This document shows positions 9,001 through 17,651 of a stretch of 64,000 nt of DNA, piece by piece. Each line of letters opens with the position of its first letter. Position 1 is the stretch's first letter. Under the pieces are notes generated by a model that made no database searches, was not told the DNA's origin, and was given only the letters and a program-made list of their open reading frames with translations. Position numbers and translations under genes: made by a program. This DNA is from Limnohabitans sp. MMS-10A-178 (lineage in GTDB: Bacteria; Pseudomonadota; Gammaproteobacteria; Burkholderiales; Burkholderiaceae_C). The stretch lies in the NCBI RefSeq assembly GCF_003063375.1, contig NZ_NERY01000002.1, positions 62,001 to 126,000 of the forward strand. Reading direction: 5' to 3'.

Positions 9001-9029
9001 AGAGTGTCTACAAAATTGGGGGAATGCCA

Positions 9030-9269
9030 TACAACTGCGAAGCAACGCAGTGTGTTTATACAGCTGCTGCAGCTGCTTGCGTGTGTGGGGGTAGGTATGC
9101 GTATGCTGCACTTGCAGCAGCACGTTAGCAGCGTGTTTTAGCCACTTGTATACCAAACATACAAAGCAGCAAACGAGTGGGTGGGGGAGTTGGGTAGCAG
9201 AATGGTTGCAAATAACCAAACTTTTTCGCATATAGCTGTGTGCTAAACCGTGCGACAACCGTGTTACAG
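9030..9269. other. Intergenic stretch between the IS3 element and the tRNA-Asn terminator
   Basis: Contains G-rich and GCTGC-rich imperfect hairpins (for example around 9061-9080 and 9105-9135) but no gene or recognised signal. It is on the chromosomal side of the island boundary. Confidence 0.4.
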
Positions 9270-9299
9270 AAAAGGCTAGCACGTTTTCACGTCCTAGCC
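9270..9299 (-). terminator. Rho-independent terminator of tRNA-Asn
   Basis: On the minus strand an 11-bp stem (GGCTAGGACGT / ACGTGCTAGCC, one mismatch, GAAA loop; plus-strand 9274-9299) is followed by TTTTCTG. It lies 10 bp past the CCA end of tRNA-Asn, as expected for a single-gene tRNA transcript. Confidence 0.8.
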
Positions 9300-9308
9300 C
9301 TTATGTAT

Positions 9309-9384
9309 TGGCTCCTCGACCTGGGCTCGAACCAGGGACCTACGGATTAACAGTCCGGCGCTCTACCGACTGAGCTATCGAGGA
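9309..9384 (-). tRNA. tRNA-Asn (anticodon GTT), intact, with encoded CCA
   Basis: A 76-nt cloverleaf. Acceptor TCCTCGA pairs with TCGAGGA, with discriminator G and an encoded CCA. The D-arm is AGCTCAGTCGGTAGAGC, the anticodon loop CTGTTAA reads GTT, and the T-arm contains GGTTCGAGCC. It is the insertion site of both islands: its 5' 41 nucleotides recur at 30631-30671 and 38633-38673. The present 5' half and promoter therefore seem to have come with island 1, while the 3' half is original. Confidence 0.97.
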
Positions 9385-9467
9385 ATATTCGGTTTGTTAG
9401 CAGAAAAGTACACAGAAATTCAGAGTCTTTAGGACTTAGAGCGTCTGTGAAATTCGCTAAGCCTCGC

Positions 9468-9496
9468 ATTGTAGCAAAAAAAATGCAGCTTTTCGA
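9468..9496 (-). promoter_or_regulatory. Promoter driving the reconstituted tRNA-Asn (island-borne copy)
   Basis: On the minus strand TCGAAA (9491-9496) and TACAAT (9468-9473) are 17 bp apart, followed by a GC-rich discriminator. An 83-nt leader leads to the tRNA. The same promoter with the same -35 recurs at 30755-30783, while the copy at 38755-38784 has a different -35 (TTGAAT, 18-bp spacer). Sharing between copies 1 and 2 marks these two as element-borne. Confidence 0.7.
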
Positions 9497-9624
9497 GAGC
9501 TAATCGGATTTGTTGGCACAGGGTTGTTGAAGCGTGGTTTCACTCTGGAAAACATGCCTCGGGGGATCGATTTGCATTGAGCTTTTAGCAAGCAAAAACA
9601 CAACGCAAATAGAACCAAGCAGGG

Positions 9625-9764
9625 CGTCCAGAATCTGGACAGTCGATGTGCTCTGGCCGATATCAGAGCGTCCAGACTCTGGACGCTTGGTTTGCTCTGG
9701 ACGGTACGTGTGCTCTGGACGCTTGGTTACTCTGGACAGGTGGGGGGTGTCCAGAGTCTGGACG
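9625..9764. repeat. Motif array A (TCTGGACG / CGTCCAGA), left end of island 1
   Basis: Ten 8-bp motifs (six exact, four with one mismatch) begin at 9625, 9634, 9652, 9669, 9678, 9696, 9714, 9731, 9748 and 9757. Spacing is 9, 18, 17, 9, 18, 18, 17, 17, 9 bp. Pairs 9 bp apart form a palindrome with a 1-bp centre. The array sits about 240 bp inside the tRNA half, at the same place as array E in island 2. Confidence 0.85.
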
Positions 9765-9877
9765 GTTCGAGTTGATTGCATTAATGTCTTGCTTAGGATT
9801 GAATCGAATAGCTTTCGATTAGCAAAGAGACTATGCTGACGATCCGTAAGCAACCCGTTCACTTTCAAGGGAGTTAT

Positions 9878-10030
9878 ATGACTCTTTGCCCAATTGCCTT
9901 AATGGCTACTTGCAACAAATGTCCTGCTGTAGGCATTTGTCCTCTGAAAGAAGTGCTGGGCGATCACAAGCCAGAGAACCCTGCGTCAGCTGCAAATGAT
10001 GCGTCTATAAAAGATAAAACATCAAACTGA
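9878..10030 (+). CDS. Small cysteine-rich protein of unknown function (50 aa)
   Basis: I choose the ATG at 9878 because AAGGGAG lies 4 bp upstream; an in-frame ATG at 9833 is the alternative. The 50-aa product has four cysteines in its first 24 residues (MTLCPIALMATCNKCPAVGICP), which suggests a metal or redox site, and a polar tail. There is no signal peptide. It is convergent with the uspA-type gene, and both are part of the island core near the left end. No function is recognised. Confidence 0.6.
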   Translation: MTLCPIALMATCNKCPAVGICPLKEVLGDHKPENPASAANDASIKDKTSN

Positions 10031-10055
10031 CAGGGTAGATAACTCGTCATCATTC

Positions 10056-10493
10056 TTATTTGATGATGACCACCAAAACACTGCAAGGCGAGTGCTCAAT
10101 CAAAGCCTTGGGAGTAGAGCTACGCCACCAACGTTCTAGCCAATTGCCATGACGCTTGTGACCTAGCATGATCAAGTCAGCTTCAATGCTAGTTGCGTAT
10201 TTCACGATTTGATCTACCGCATCGCCTTTCAGCAATTCACCAATTGCTTCCAATCCAGCTTCGTTTAGTTGCGCAACGCCTTCATTGAGCGTTTTTCGGC
10301 GACGAAGTTCCTCTACCTGATTTTGTTGCTCGGTGTAGTAAGAAGTCTCGTGACCAATTGGAATCGTGTCGTAGGGAACCACAGACAGTAGATGGACCTT
10401 GGCATGCTCCCATTGCGAGATGTCTTTGCAATTTAGAAGCGCCTGCTGACTTTCAAGAGATCCGTCATAGGCCAGAATGATTTTTTGATACAT
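10056..10493 (-). CDS. Universal stress protein, UspA family
   Basis: Single-domain USP of 145 aa. It begins MYQKIILAYDGSLESQQALL (Asp of the nucleotide-binding site) and ends in the family motif LIMLGHKRHG...(S)TPKALIEHSPCSVLVV. The ATG at 10493 has AAGGAG 7 bp upstream; a longer in-frame start would overlap the next gene. USPs bind ATP and act in stress tolerance. It sits downstream of the small AraC-type gene with a short gap, possibly one operon. Confidence 0.88.
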   Translation of the reverse strand: MYQKIILAYDGSLESQQALLNCKDISQWEHAKVHLLSVVPYDTIPIGHETSYYTEQQNQVEELRRRKTLNEGVAQLNEAGLEAIGELLKGDAVDQIVKYATSIEADLIMLGHKRHGNWLERWWRSSTPKALIEHSPCSVLVVIIK

Positions 10494-10555
10494 CTGCTTC
10501 TCCTTGATCAATCTCAGTTGTGCATGAGTTGGGTTAAACGGTCGCTGTAATTGAC

Positions 10556-10831
10556 TCAATTTTTGATTTTCTCGAAGAGATCAGGCTGTAAGTTGATTGT
10601 TAGATTATTTTTATGCTGTTGCCTGACATGTCTAATGAAGGCCATTGGAGTTACTTGTTTGTACAGTTGAAATAGTTCAACTAGCTGCTCTTTAGAAAAT
10701 CCACTTTTATTGGTCAATTGAGTCCAGCCCAGAGTTTGATCAAAGTTTTCAGTAATCCAGACACATAACTCCTCCAGCCTCTTGGCATTAGAAGCACTTA
10801 GCGGAGATCGCTTTTTCGTTGTGGAGCGCAT
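10556..10831 (-). CDS. Half-size AraC-type helix-turn-helix protein (91 aa)
   Basis: Only the first half of an AraC/XylS DNA-binding domain is present: LEELCVWITENFDQTLGWTQLTNKSGFSKEQLVELFQLY with the linker VTPMAFIRHVRQQ. The second HTH and any effector domain are absent, compared with about 100 aa for a full AraC DNA-binding domain. It may be a stand-alone small regulator or a truncated remnant. Upstream of uspA on the same strand, in the island core. Confidence 0.6.
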   Translation of the reverse strand: MRSTTKKRSPLSASNAKRLEELCVWITENFDQTLGWTQLTNKSGFSKEQLVELFQLYKQVTPMAFIRHVRQQHKNNLTINLQPDLFEKIKN

Positions 10832-11002
10832 GCGTTTCTCTAGTGATCGGTCTATTTGTAGTGTTTCAATTCCAATATGTGGATGGGGGAGTTATATATT
10901 TCCTTTTGTCTTCTTACAAGCTTATTTTGGCATTCTCACAATTTTGTACGCGCACTTCATAACGCACTTTGACGTATCTCGCCCACAAGGGAGCGCAGCT
11001 GC
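10832..11002. other. Intergenic stretch left of array B
   Basis: 170 bp without a gene between the AraC-type gene and motif array B. AT-rich. I recognise nothing specific. Confidence 0.4.
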
Positions 11003-11133
11003 TCTGGACGGTCCAAGTGCTCGGTACGGTTATGGGGTGTCCAGAATCTGGACGCTTAGGGTGCTCTGGCCGGTATCAAAGCGTCCAGACTCTGGACGCT
11101 TGGTTTGCTCTGGACGGTTGTGGGGTGTCCAGA
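11003..11133. repeat. Motif array B (TCTGGACG / CGTCCAGA), inside island 1
   Basis: Eight motifs start at 11003, 11038, 11047, 11065, 11082, 11091, 11109 and 11126. From 11038 on the spacing is 9, 18, 17, 9, 18, 17, that is, a 44-bp unit present twice. It lies exactly between the stress-type core and the catabolic cargo. The 300 bp that follow to the gntR stop hold no gene I can recognise. Confidence 0.85.
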
Positions 11134-11430
11134 GTGAATCAGTCTGATCGCTGCGCATGAGATGCAGGGAGTAAGACGCTATTCCAGGAATTTATTAAAT
11201 TTTGATCCACCACTTTGGTACGGTATGTATGACCTAGGTCAGTTAAATCTGCACCCCAAGAATCAGTCTCTTACCTGACTTACGCAGAACTTAGGCGCTC
11301 TTACTAATTTGCAATTTGAAACGACAGTGATCTTCGCCTACGAAATTGAGTATGAGCCTACTGAGAGACGCCAGCCTGTGCAAAAATATAGAACTGGTCT
11401 TTATTAAAACCTTTGCTTTGCCGGCGTTCG

Positions 11431-12141
11431 TTATTTCAGAATTCCTCGCTGTTTGATTATCGTAAGCGCTAGCTGGATGTGCTGCGCAAGCAATTTCTCG
11501 GCCTTGACGATGTCGCGACTCATAGCGGCCTCAAATATCTGGCGGTGCTCTTCGTGTACCTGTGTCGGGACAATTGAGCTAACGGCTGATAGGCGACGAT
11601 AGCGGCGAGCCTGTCTGTAAAGAATGACGCGAAAGCGCTGGATCCAAGTTGACGGGGATGCAGAAGTAAGAGCTTCGTGAAAGGCGCGATTGCGCTCTTC
11701 CCATTCGTCGAAAACATTAGCCGCATCTTTGGCTAGTCTTACCTCGGTACGCGAAAGCTTGTGATAAGCGCTAACTACGCGGGCCTCCCATTCATCGTCA
11801 CCAAGTTGCATCGAGTCGCGAAACGCGGCGCATTCCAAGACTGTGCGGGTACGCGTGAGGTCTTCAATATCGGCCAGCGACATGGGTGCAACACGAAAGC
11901 CCCTCTGTGACTGCGACACTACAAGTGAGTCGGATACAAGCAGGGCCAACGCTTCACGCAAAGTGCCCGCGCCAACATTATATTGGTCCTTGAGGTGCTC
12001 CACCCGAAGTCGCTCGCCTGGAGCGTGGCGGCCTTCAATGATGGCTTCACGTAGCTGTAGATAAGCGGATTCAATCTGTGACCGCGGCTCGGAGCTGCTA
12101 TCCAGTTCTGCCCAAAAGAAGTTGTTTTGACTTTCCATCAC
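11431..12141 (-). CDS. GntR-family transcriptional regulator (FadR/FCD subfamily)
   Basis: 236 aa. The N-terminal winged helix (LREAIIEGRHAPGERLRVEHLKDQYNVGAGTLREALALLVSDSLV) is followed by an all-helical FCD ligand domain with the metal-site pattern (D..E..N..FHEAL and H..I..A). FCD regulators commonly sense carboxylic acids. It is divergent from the hydrolase-transporter-dioxygenase operon, so it is the likely local regulator, with the aromatic acid or a ring-cleavage product as effector (inference). Confidence 0.88.
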   Translation of the reverse strand: MMESQNNFFWAELDSSSEPRSQIESAYLQLREAIIEGRHAPGERLRVEHLKDQYNVGAGTLREALALLVSDSLVVSQSQRGFRVAPMSLADIEDLTRTRTVLECAAFRDSMQLGDDEWEARVVSAYHKLSRTEVRLAKDAANVFDEWEERNRAFHEALTSASPSTWIQRFRVILYRQARRYRRLSAVSSIVPTQVHEEHRQIFEAAMSRDIVKAEKLLAQHIQLALTIIKQRGILK

Positions 12142-12155
12142 TGCATTGTAGTAGA

Positions 12156-12174
12156 GAGATAATCAATAAATCTC
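12156..12174. promoter_or_regulatory. Candidate GntR operator in the divergent promoter region
   Basis: An inverted repeat GAGAT-N9-ATCTC lies 15 bp upstream of the gntR start in the 109-bp divergent region. The position suits an autoregulatory operator, but the arms are short and no second copy was found, so this is tentative. Confidence 0.3.
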
Positions 12175-12250
12175 GATATTTATCCGCGTTAGTACCTATT
12201 TTATAAATTTTTGATTAATTTAATATTCTCAAAATTATAGAAAAATATAT

Positions 12251-13099
12251 ATGATTACATCGCAAGAAATTGGGAAATCAATCGTCGCAGCTGGTACAAA
12301 AACGAATTACCACGACATGGGTAGTGGCTCGCCAGTAGTATTGATCCATGGATCCGGGCCTGGAGTAAGCGCTTGGGCCAACTGGCGCCTGGCAATCCCA
12401 GAACTTGCCAAGGGACGCAGGGTGTTGGCACTCGACATGGCAGGATTTGGATACAGCGAGAGTTTTGAAAACGGCGCTTACAGCATGGATGCTTGGGTGA
12501 GACAGGCCATCGGTTTTTTGGATGCGTTAAACATCAAACAGGCAGACCTTGTTGGCAACTCTTTCGGTGGAGCCATATCCCTAGCGCTGGCCATCAGGCA
12601 ACCGCAGCGCGTGCGTCGACTTGTCCTTATGGGCGCGGCAGGCTTGAAGTTCGAGCTCACGCCCGCCCTAGATGCCGTTTGGGGCTACACGCCCTCCGTT
12701 GAGAACATGAGTGACATCATGGGCACATTCGCCTATGACACTTCACTTCTTACAGACAGTTTGGCTCGCATGCGCTATGAAGCAAGCGCACGTCCTGGAG
12801 TGCAGGAGGCCTACTCCGCCATGTTTCCGGCACCACGCCAGCGGTGGGTCGACGCTCTTTCAAGCTCAGAGGACCAAATCGCTGCCCTTACTCATCAGAC
12901 TTTGGTGATCCATGGTCGCGAGGATCGTGTTCTGCCATTAGCCACTTCGTTGCGACTTGCGGAACTAATTCCGCGCGCGCAACTGCATGTTTTTGGCCAG
13001 TGTGGCCACTGGACCCAGATAGAGCATGCAGGCCGATTCCATCGGCTGGTCGAAGATTTCTTGGCTGAAGCCGACGCAGTGACTCACATTCTCAATTAA
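12251..13099 (+). CDS. Meta-cleavage product hydrolase (2-hydroxy-6-oxo-dienoate hydrolase, alpha/beta fold)
   Basis: Carbon-carbon bond hydrolase of 282 aa, related to TodF/CmtE/BphD/DmpD. The oxyanion loop is HGSGPG (33-38), the nucleophile is in GNSFGG (Ser104), and the acid and base are about Asp225 (HGREDRVLP) and His253 (GQCGHWTQIE). It splits the ring-cleavage product into 2-hydroxypenta-2,4-dienoate and an acid. No Shine-Dalgarno is visible; an AT-rich -10-like element lies only about a dozen bases before the ATG, so the leader may be very short. First gene of the large plus-strand operon. Confidence 0.88.
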   Translation: MITSQEIGKSIVAAGTKTNYHDMGSGSPVVLIHGSGPGVSAWANWRLAIPELAKGRRVLALDMAGFGYSESFENGAYSMDAWVRQAIGFLDALNIKQADLVGNSFGGAISLALAIRQPQRVRRLVLMGAAGLKFELTPALDAVWGYTPSVENMSDIMGTFAYDTSLLTDSLARMRYEASARPGVQEAYSAMFPAPRQRWVDALSSSEDQIAALTHQTLVIHGREDRVLPLATSLRLAELIPRAQLHVFGQCGHWTQIEHAGRFHRLVEDFLAEADAVTHILN

Positions 13100-13116
13100 C
13101 ACCAACAGGAGACAAT

Positions 13117-14304
13117 ATGAAGCAAACCTTACTCGCTATCAACATCGCCGCCGCATTTTTCCTACCAAACGCCGCTAGCGCTCAGGCCAAGGATCTTAAG
13201 ATCGCCATGCTTTTGCCCACTTCCGCAGTGTTTGCTCTTTATGGAGAGGCCATCATGGAAGGCTTCAATCTTGCACTTGAGGAAGCTGGCGGTCAGGCCG
13301 CAGGCCGTAAAGTCGTTCTTCTAAGCGAAGATAACAAGGAGGATCCAAAGACCTCCCTGAGTCTGGTACGCAAGTACGTGAAAGACGATAACGTCGACTT
13401 CGTAGTTGGCCCGATCGCATCCCACGTGGTCGCGGCGATTCGGGACGACATACACCGCAGTAAGACTTTTCTGATTGTTCCCAACGCGGGCAACAATGAA
13501 GTGACTGGAAAGTCTTGCAGCCCTTACATAATCCGCACATCATTTTCTAACTGGCAAATAAATTACCCGATGGGCCTGTTTGCCGCCGAAACGCTTGGCA
13601 AGTCGGCGCTGACGGTCGGATCCAACTATGACGCCGGTCGGGAGATGGCAGGTGCTTTTGCTCAGGGCTTCCAAGAAAAGGGCGGCAAGGCGCCGGTTGA
13701 AGAATGGCCTGCTCTTGGAACCTCAGACTTTGCGCCAACCATAACCAATGTACGGTCCAAGACAACGAGTCTTGAAACATTGTGGTTCTTTATCCCCGGC
13801 ACTGGCGGCCCGCGCTTTGTCAACCAAGTCCAGCAATCGGGCCTTCGCAGCGGAAAGATGAAGGTTACCGGGCCGGTGTTTATGGCAGACGAGATGTTCT
13901 GGGGAGCAATGGGTGATTCAGCGCTTGGTGTCCTTGGCAGCGGTCACTATGTGGCCAGCATAGACACTGCACGCAACAACGCGTTCCAACTTGCTTTCCG
14001 CAAAAAGTACAACAAGGTTGCCCACGTGATTCACGTTCAAGGCTACGACACAGCCAAGCTAATACTGGCTTCAGTCGAAGCAATGAAGGGTAACTTGACG
14101 GACAAAGTAGCCGTTCGCGAGGCGCTTACCTCTGTGCAGATCGACAGCCCGCGCGGACGTGTAAGCATAGACGCGCGTACAGGCAACGTGGTGCAAAACG
14201 TTTACATCACGGAGGTGGTCAAGAAAGCGGACGGCAGCATGGCGCACAAGGTACTGAAGACCTACGAACAAGTCCGCGATCCGGGCCAGGGATGCGCGTT
14301 GTAA
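13117..14304 (+). CDS. Liv-type ABC transporter periplasmic binding protein
   Basis: 395 aa with a signal peptide ending at about ASAQA. It is a type I periplasmic-binding fold of the branched-chain amino acid/amide class (IAMLLPTSAVFALYGEAIMEGFNLALEEAGGQAAGRKV). Many relatives in catabolic clusters bind aromatic acids rather than amino acids. It begins a five-gene transporter (SBP-H-M-G-F) inside the aromatic operon, so I infer it captures the pathway substrate. Ribosome site AGGAGA precedes the ATG. Confidence 0.85.
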   Translation: MKQTLLAINIAAAFFLPNAASAQAKDLKIAMLLPTSAVFALYGEAIMEGFNLALEEAGGQAAGRKVVLLSEDNKEDPKTSLSLVRKYVKDDNVDFVVGPIASHVVAAIRDDIHRSKTFLIVPNAGNNEVTGKSCSPYIIRTSFSNWQINYPMGLFAAETLGKSALTVGSNYDAGREMAGAFAQGFQEKGGKAPVEEWPALGTSDFAPTITNVRSKTTSLETLWFFIPGTGGPRFVNQVQQSGLRSGKMKVTGPVFMADEMFWGAMGDSALGVLGSGHYVASIDTARNNAFQLAFRKKYNKVAHVIHVQGYDTAKLILASVEAMKGNLTDKVAVREALTSVQIDSPRGRVSIDARTGNVVQNVYITEVVKKADGSMAHKVLKTYEQVRDPGQGCAL

Positions 14305-14318
14305 CGCACAGGTTTTCT

Positions 14319-15185
14319 ATGAACATAATCGCAGAGCAGATACTAAACGCCCTGCAAATGGGGGTGCTGCTGTTCCTGATTTCCTCAGGACTGTCATTGA
14401 TTTTCGGCCTGATGCATGTCGTGAATCTCGCACACGGAGCGCTGTACATGGCGGGAGCATATTTCGCGCTCACCGCAGCGCGGCTCACCGACAGCTTCTT
14501 TCTGGCGCTGGTGCTTGCACCTCTCATGACAGCAGTGCTCGGCGCCATACTCGAGCGGTTGCTACTACGGCGTACTTATGGCCAGGGAATGCACCCGCAG
14601 GTGCTTCTGACTTTTGGGCTAGTTTTCTGTTTTGACGAACTGGTCCGCATCTTGTGGAGCTCGCAAATCCAGATAATCGAATTGCCTCCCTCGCTGGCCG
14701 GCACCCTATCCATAGGCGATATACAGGTGCCGACATACCGTGCGTTCGTAGTTGTTGTCGGAGTATTCGTCGTCGGAGCATTGCTACTGCTGTTCAATCG
14801 CACGCACCTTGGCGCCCAAGTGCGTGGCAGCGTCGACGACCGTGAGATGGCCGCAGCGTTGGGAATCGACGTGAAGCGTCTCTTTACCTTTATGTTCTCG
14901 CTCGGGGCTGCGCTTGCTGGCCTTGGAGGCGCGCTGGCTGTGCCACTCTTTACCGCCTATCCCGGCATGGGCAGCGAGATCCTTATCTCGGCATTAGTAG
15001 TCGTGGTTGTGGGTGGCATGGGTTCGCTAGTCGGATCACTACTTGCCAGCCTTCTGGTTTCCTTCGCGATCGTTTTTGGCCAGGTCGTGCTTGCCGAGTT
15101 CGCAACGGCCATGATCTATGTCGTACTGATCCTTTTTATGCTTTTCCGGCCACAGGGCCTGATGGGCGTAGCGAGGCCAACGTGA
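14319..15185 (+). CDS. Liv-type ABC transporter permease (LivH family)
   Basis: 288-aa inner-membrane permease with the family start QMGVLLFLISSGLSLIFGLMHVVNLAHGALYMAGAY and the C-terminal VVVVGGMGSLVGSLLASLLV. The ATG at 14319 lies 14 bp after the binding-protein stop; the frame remains open further upstream but would overlap that gene. It overlaps the next permease by 4 bp (GTGA). Confidence 0.9.
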   Translation: MNIIAEQILNALQMGVLLFLISSGLSLIFGLMHVVNLAHGALYMAGAYFALTAARLTDSFFLALVLAPLMTAVLGAILERLLLRRTYGQGMHPQVLLTFGLVFCFDELVRILWSSQIQIIELPPSLAGTLSIGDIQVPTYRAFVVVVGVFVVGALLLLFNRTHLGAQVRGSVDDREMAAALGIDVKRLFTFMFSLGAALAGLGGALAVPLFTAYPGMGSEILISALVVVVVGGMGSLVGSLLASLLVSFAIVFGQVVLAEFATAMIYVVLILFMLFRPQGLMGVARPT

Positions 15186-16165
15186 ATCGGTACTTGTTTT
15201 ACATCTTTGCACTGCTTGTTCTTGCTTTACCGCATGTAACTCGTGGCACGCAGACCGAGTTCGCAATTGAGCTGATTCTCACGGGCATCTTCGCTCTGAG
15301 CTTGAACATCCTGATCGGTCGCCTAGGTCTCATCAGTTTCGGCCATGGAATGTTTTTTGGTGTCGGTGCATATCTTGCTGCTTTTCAACTACGTTACATG
15401 ACCGACAATCTTTTCCTACTTCTAATCGTAGCAGTGCTGGTCGGAGCACTAATCGCTTTGCTGGTCGGAGCGCTCGTACTTAGATTGGGCGGCGTTGGAT
15501 TTGTCATGATCACAATTGCAATGTGCCAGTTGGTGTACGTTCTTATTCTTTCGACTCAAACCTTGTCCGGTGGCATCAACGGCCTGACTTCGATACCGCG
15601 TCCGACCTTTTGGAAAGATGCTCCATCCCTGTTGTCCCTAGACACCGGGGCAACCTTCTTTTACGTTGCGCTGGCTTGCTTAGTGAGTTTTATCTGGCTA
15701 CTCAAGAGGCTGGACGCATCGGAGATGGGCGCTGTTTTCGAGGGTATTCGCCAGAATCCTGCTCGTATGCTCGCGCTAGGCTACCCCGTTCGTGCCTTTC
15801 AACTTGCCGGATTCGTCATGGCTGGATCCGCGGCAGCCGTCGCCGGCGCACTTCATGCTTCGCTATTTGGTTTCGTCGATCCTACTGTATTCTTTTGGAC
15901 TACGTCCGGTGAGGTGATCCTGATGGTTATCTTGGGCGGTGCGACTGCTTTATATGGGCCGCTGGTTGGCGCAGCAATTTTTCTATCGCTTTTTCACTAC
16001 CTAAGCGGGCTCACCGACCATTGGCGCCTAGTACTGGGACTGGTGTTCGTTGGGGTCGTGCTCTACGCTCCGCGAGGCCTAGTTCCTTTGTTAGCTGATT
16101 CGCGGACACGCTGGCTAGAACGCCGCGCAAGCGTGTCAAAAATTCAATCTGGGGTGAAGTCATGA
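15182..16165 (+). CDS. Liv-type ABC transporter permease (LivM family)
   Basis: 327-aa inner-membrane permease starting with GTG. The typical LivM motif is ALSLNILIGRLGLISFGHGMFFGVGAYLAA, and the later EAA-like loop is AVFEGIRQNPARMLALGYPV. It is translationally coupled to the genes on both sides (4-bp overlaps). Forms the membrane channel with the LivH-type partner. Confidence 0.9.
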   Translation: MNRYLFYIFALLVLALPHVTRGTQTEFAIELILTGIFALSLNILIGRLGLISFGHGMFFGVGAYLAAFQLRYMTDNLFLLLIVAVLVGALIALLVGALVLRLGGVGFVMITIAMCQLVYVLILSTQTLSGGINGLTSIPRPTFWKDAPSLLSLDTGATFFYVALACLVSFIWLLKRLDASEMGAVFEGIRQNPARMLALGYPVRAFQLAGFVMAGSAAAVAGALHASLFGFVDPTVFFWTTSGEVILMVILGGATALYGPLVGAAIFLSLFHYLSGLTDHWRLVLGLVFVGVVLYAPRGLVPLLADSRTRWLERRASVSKIQSGVKS

Positions 16166-16920
16166 GCCCTGTGCTGCAAACCAACGGGCTCACTTTGCGC
16201 TACGGTCGTTTCATGGCCATCGATAACGTGTCCATCACCCTGCATCAAGGGCGCCGCTACGGAGTGCTTGGTCCGAACGGTGCTGGTAAGACCTCACTGC
16301 TTAACCTTCTTTCAGGTACTGCGCGGGCCTCTGCCGGCAGCATACTGCTGGACGGCATCGACATTACCGCGCAAGGCCCGGCCGAGCGCCGGCGTGCCGG
16401 GCTGGGTCGCAGCTTCCAGAAGACCAGCGTCTTCATGGAGTTGACCGTGCTTGACAACCTTCGCCTGGCGGCTCAGTCCTATCGGGGCTGGCGGCTTTTC
16501 GATCCATGGACCCCCCGCCTGCGCGACCGGGAAGGTATGAGCCGCGTCATTGAATTTGCAGAGCAGGTTGGACTTCAGGCGCGGCTCGATACCTGCGCAG
16601 CCGAACTGTCATATGGAGAACTGCGGCAGCTTGAGGTGGGTCTTGCTTTAGCCACCGAGCCTCGGGTACTTCTTCTTGACGAGCCGACGGCCGGCATGAG
16701 CGAGGAAGAGACACACGCCATAGTCGGGATGCTGCAGCGCAAACTACCATCTTCCCTCACGCTGCTAGTCATTGAGCACGACCTAAGGGTGATCGAGGGT
16801 TTGACAGACCATGTATTCGTGTTGGAGAGTGGTGCTTTGTTTGAGCAGGGTACCCCGGCTGAGATCCGCGCGAGTGAGCGCGTGCAGCAAGCCTATTTTA
16901 AGGGGCCGGCGCATGCTTGA
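16162..16920 (+). CDS. Liv-type ABC transporter ATP-binding protein (LivG family)
   Basis: 252 aa. Walker A is GPNGAGKTS (about 36-44), with the LivG-specific FQKTSVF stretch, a signature written LSYGELRQLEV (Y in place of the second G) and Walker B LLLDEPTAGMS. LivG-type proteins often carry this SYGxxR variant. Start ATGA overlap with the permease; the end overlaps the LivF-type gene. Confidence 0.92.
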   Translation: MSPVLQTNGLTLRYGRFMAIDNVSITLHQGRRYGVLGPNGAGKTSLLNLLSGTARASAGSILLDGIDITAQGPAERRRAGLGRSFQKTSVFMELTVLDNLRLAAQSYRGWRLFDPWTPRLRDREGMSRVIEFAEQVGLQARLDTCAAELSYGELRQLEVGLALATEPRVLLLDEPTAGMSEEETHAIVGMLQRKLPSSLTLLVIEHDLRVIEGLTDHVFVLESGALFEQGTPAEIRASERVQQAYFKGPAHA

Positions 16921-17614
16921 AGCAAGCGAACTTTACGCCTCCTACGGCCGCATCCCAGTACTGCACGGAATTAGCCTTACGGCTTCTCCCGACCGGTACT
17001 TAGGAATAATAGGGCGCAATGGTGTTGGCAAGACGACCCTGCTGCGTAGCCTCATCGGCCTGATGCCGCTTACGCGCGGCGAAGTGCGCCTGAAAGGCAT
17101 GCCCATCAGTGATAGTCAGACACATGAGATAGCGCTTATGGGCGTTGCATATGTACCGGAAAACCGCGGCGTATTCCCTTCGCTTACCGTGCTGGAAAGT
17201 TTGACTCTGGCTGCGCGCAAACCTTTAAGGTCAGGCGAAGAATGGACCTTGGAACGAGTGTTCGAGGTGTTTCCGCGGCTGGCCGAGCGCCGCACCAACC
17301 GTGGCGACCAGTTATCGGGCGGCGAACAGCAAATGCTAGCGATTGGTCGCGCGCTGCTGACTAATCCGCAGTTACTAATTCTCGACGAGCCCACCGAAGG
17401 GCTAGCGCCTCTTATCGTGATACAGATCCGCAAGGTGCTGCGCTCGCTTCGTGGAAGCGGGCTGACAATCGTGATCGTTGACCAGAACCTCGAAACCGTT
17501 TTTTCAATTGCCGACCATGTAGCGCTTATCTCGCGAGGCACAGTGGTCGCCGAGGGATCTACCGAAAAGATGGCGAACGATCATTCCCTGTTGAATCAAT
17601 ACTTGGGCGTCTAG
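16913..17614 (+). CDS. Liv-type ABC transporter ATP-binding protein (LivF family)
   Basis: 233 aa from the ATG at 16913, overlapping the upstream stop by 8 bp; a longer in-frame start would lie inside that gene. Walker A is GRNGVGKTT, the signature [15 protein letters not shown] and Walker [14 protein letters not shown], as usual for LivF. Last of the five transporter genes, 37 bp ahead of the dioxygenase alpha subunit. Confidence 0.92.
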   Translation: MLEASELYASYGRIPVLHGISLTASPDRYLGIIGRNGVGKTTLLRSLIGLMPLTRGEVRLKGMPISDSQTHEIALMGVAYVPENRGVFPSLTVLESLTLAARKPLRSGEEWTLERVFEVFPRLAERRTNRGDQLSGGEQQMLAIGRALLTNPQLLILDEPTEGLAPLIVIQIRKVLRSLRGSGLTIVIVDQNLETVFSIADHVALISRGTVVAEGSTEKMANDHSLLNQYLGV

Positions 17615-17651
17615 CTATGCCTGTATCAAACCCAAAAAAAGAGAGAGAAAT

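Larger units (their letters stand above)
7798..9029 (+). mobile_element. IS3-family insertion sequence (1232 bp) with 25-bp terminal inverted repeats
   Basis: The left end (7798-7822, beginning TGGCATTCCCCCAATT) and the right end (9005-9029) are inverted repeats with 2 mismatches in 25. Inside are overlapping orfA and orfB in a -1 relation with a classical A_AAA_AAG slip site. I find no matching 3-4 bp target duplication at the two flanks, which suggests later recombination or an old insertion. It separates the ars region from the tRNA-Asn island locus. Confidence 0.9.

Noticed and set aside
7791-9036. Target-site duplication of the IS3 element
   Set aside because: The bases outside the two 25-bp inverted repeats (...AAAGTT and TACAAC...) do not match at 3, 4 or 5 bp.
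9061-9140. Small RNA or attenuator between the IS3 element and tRNA-Asn
   Set aside because: GCTGC-rich hairpins exist, but there is no promoter or terminator pair to define a transcript.
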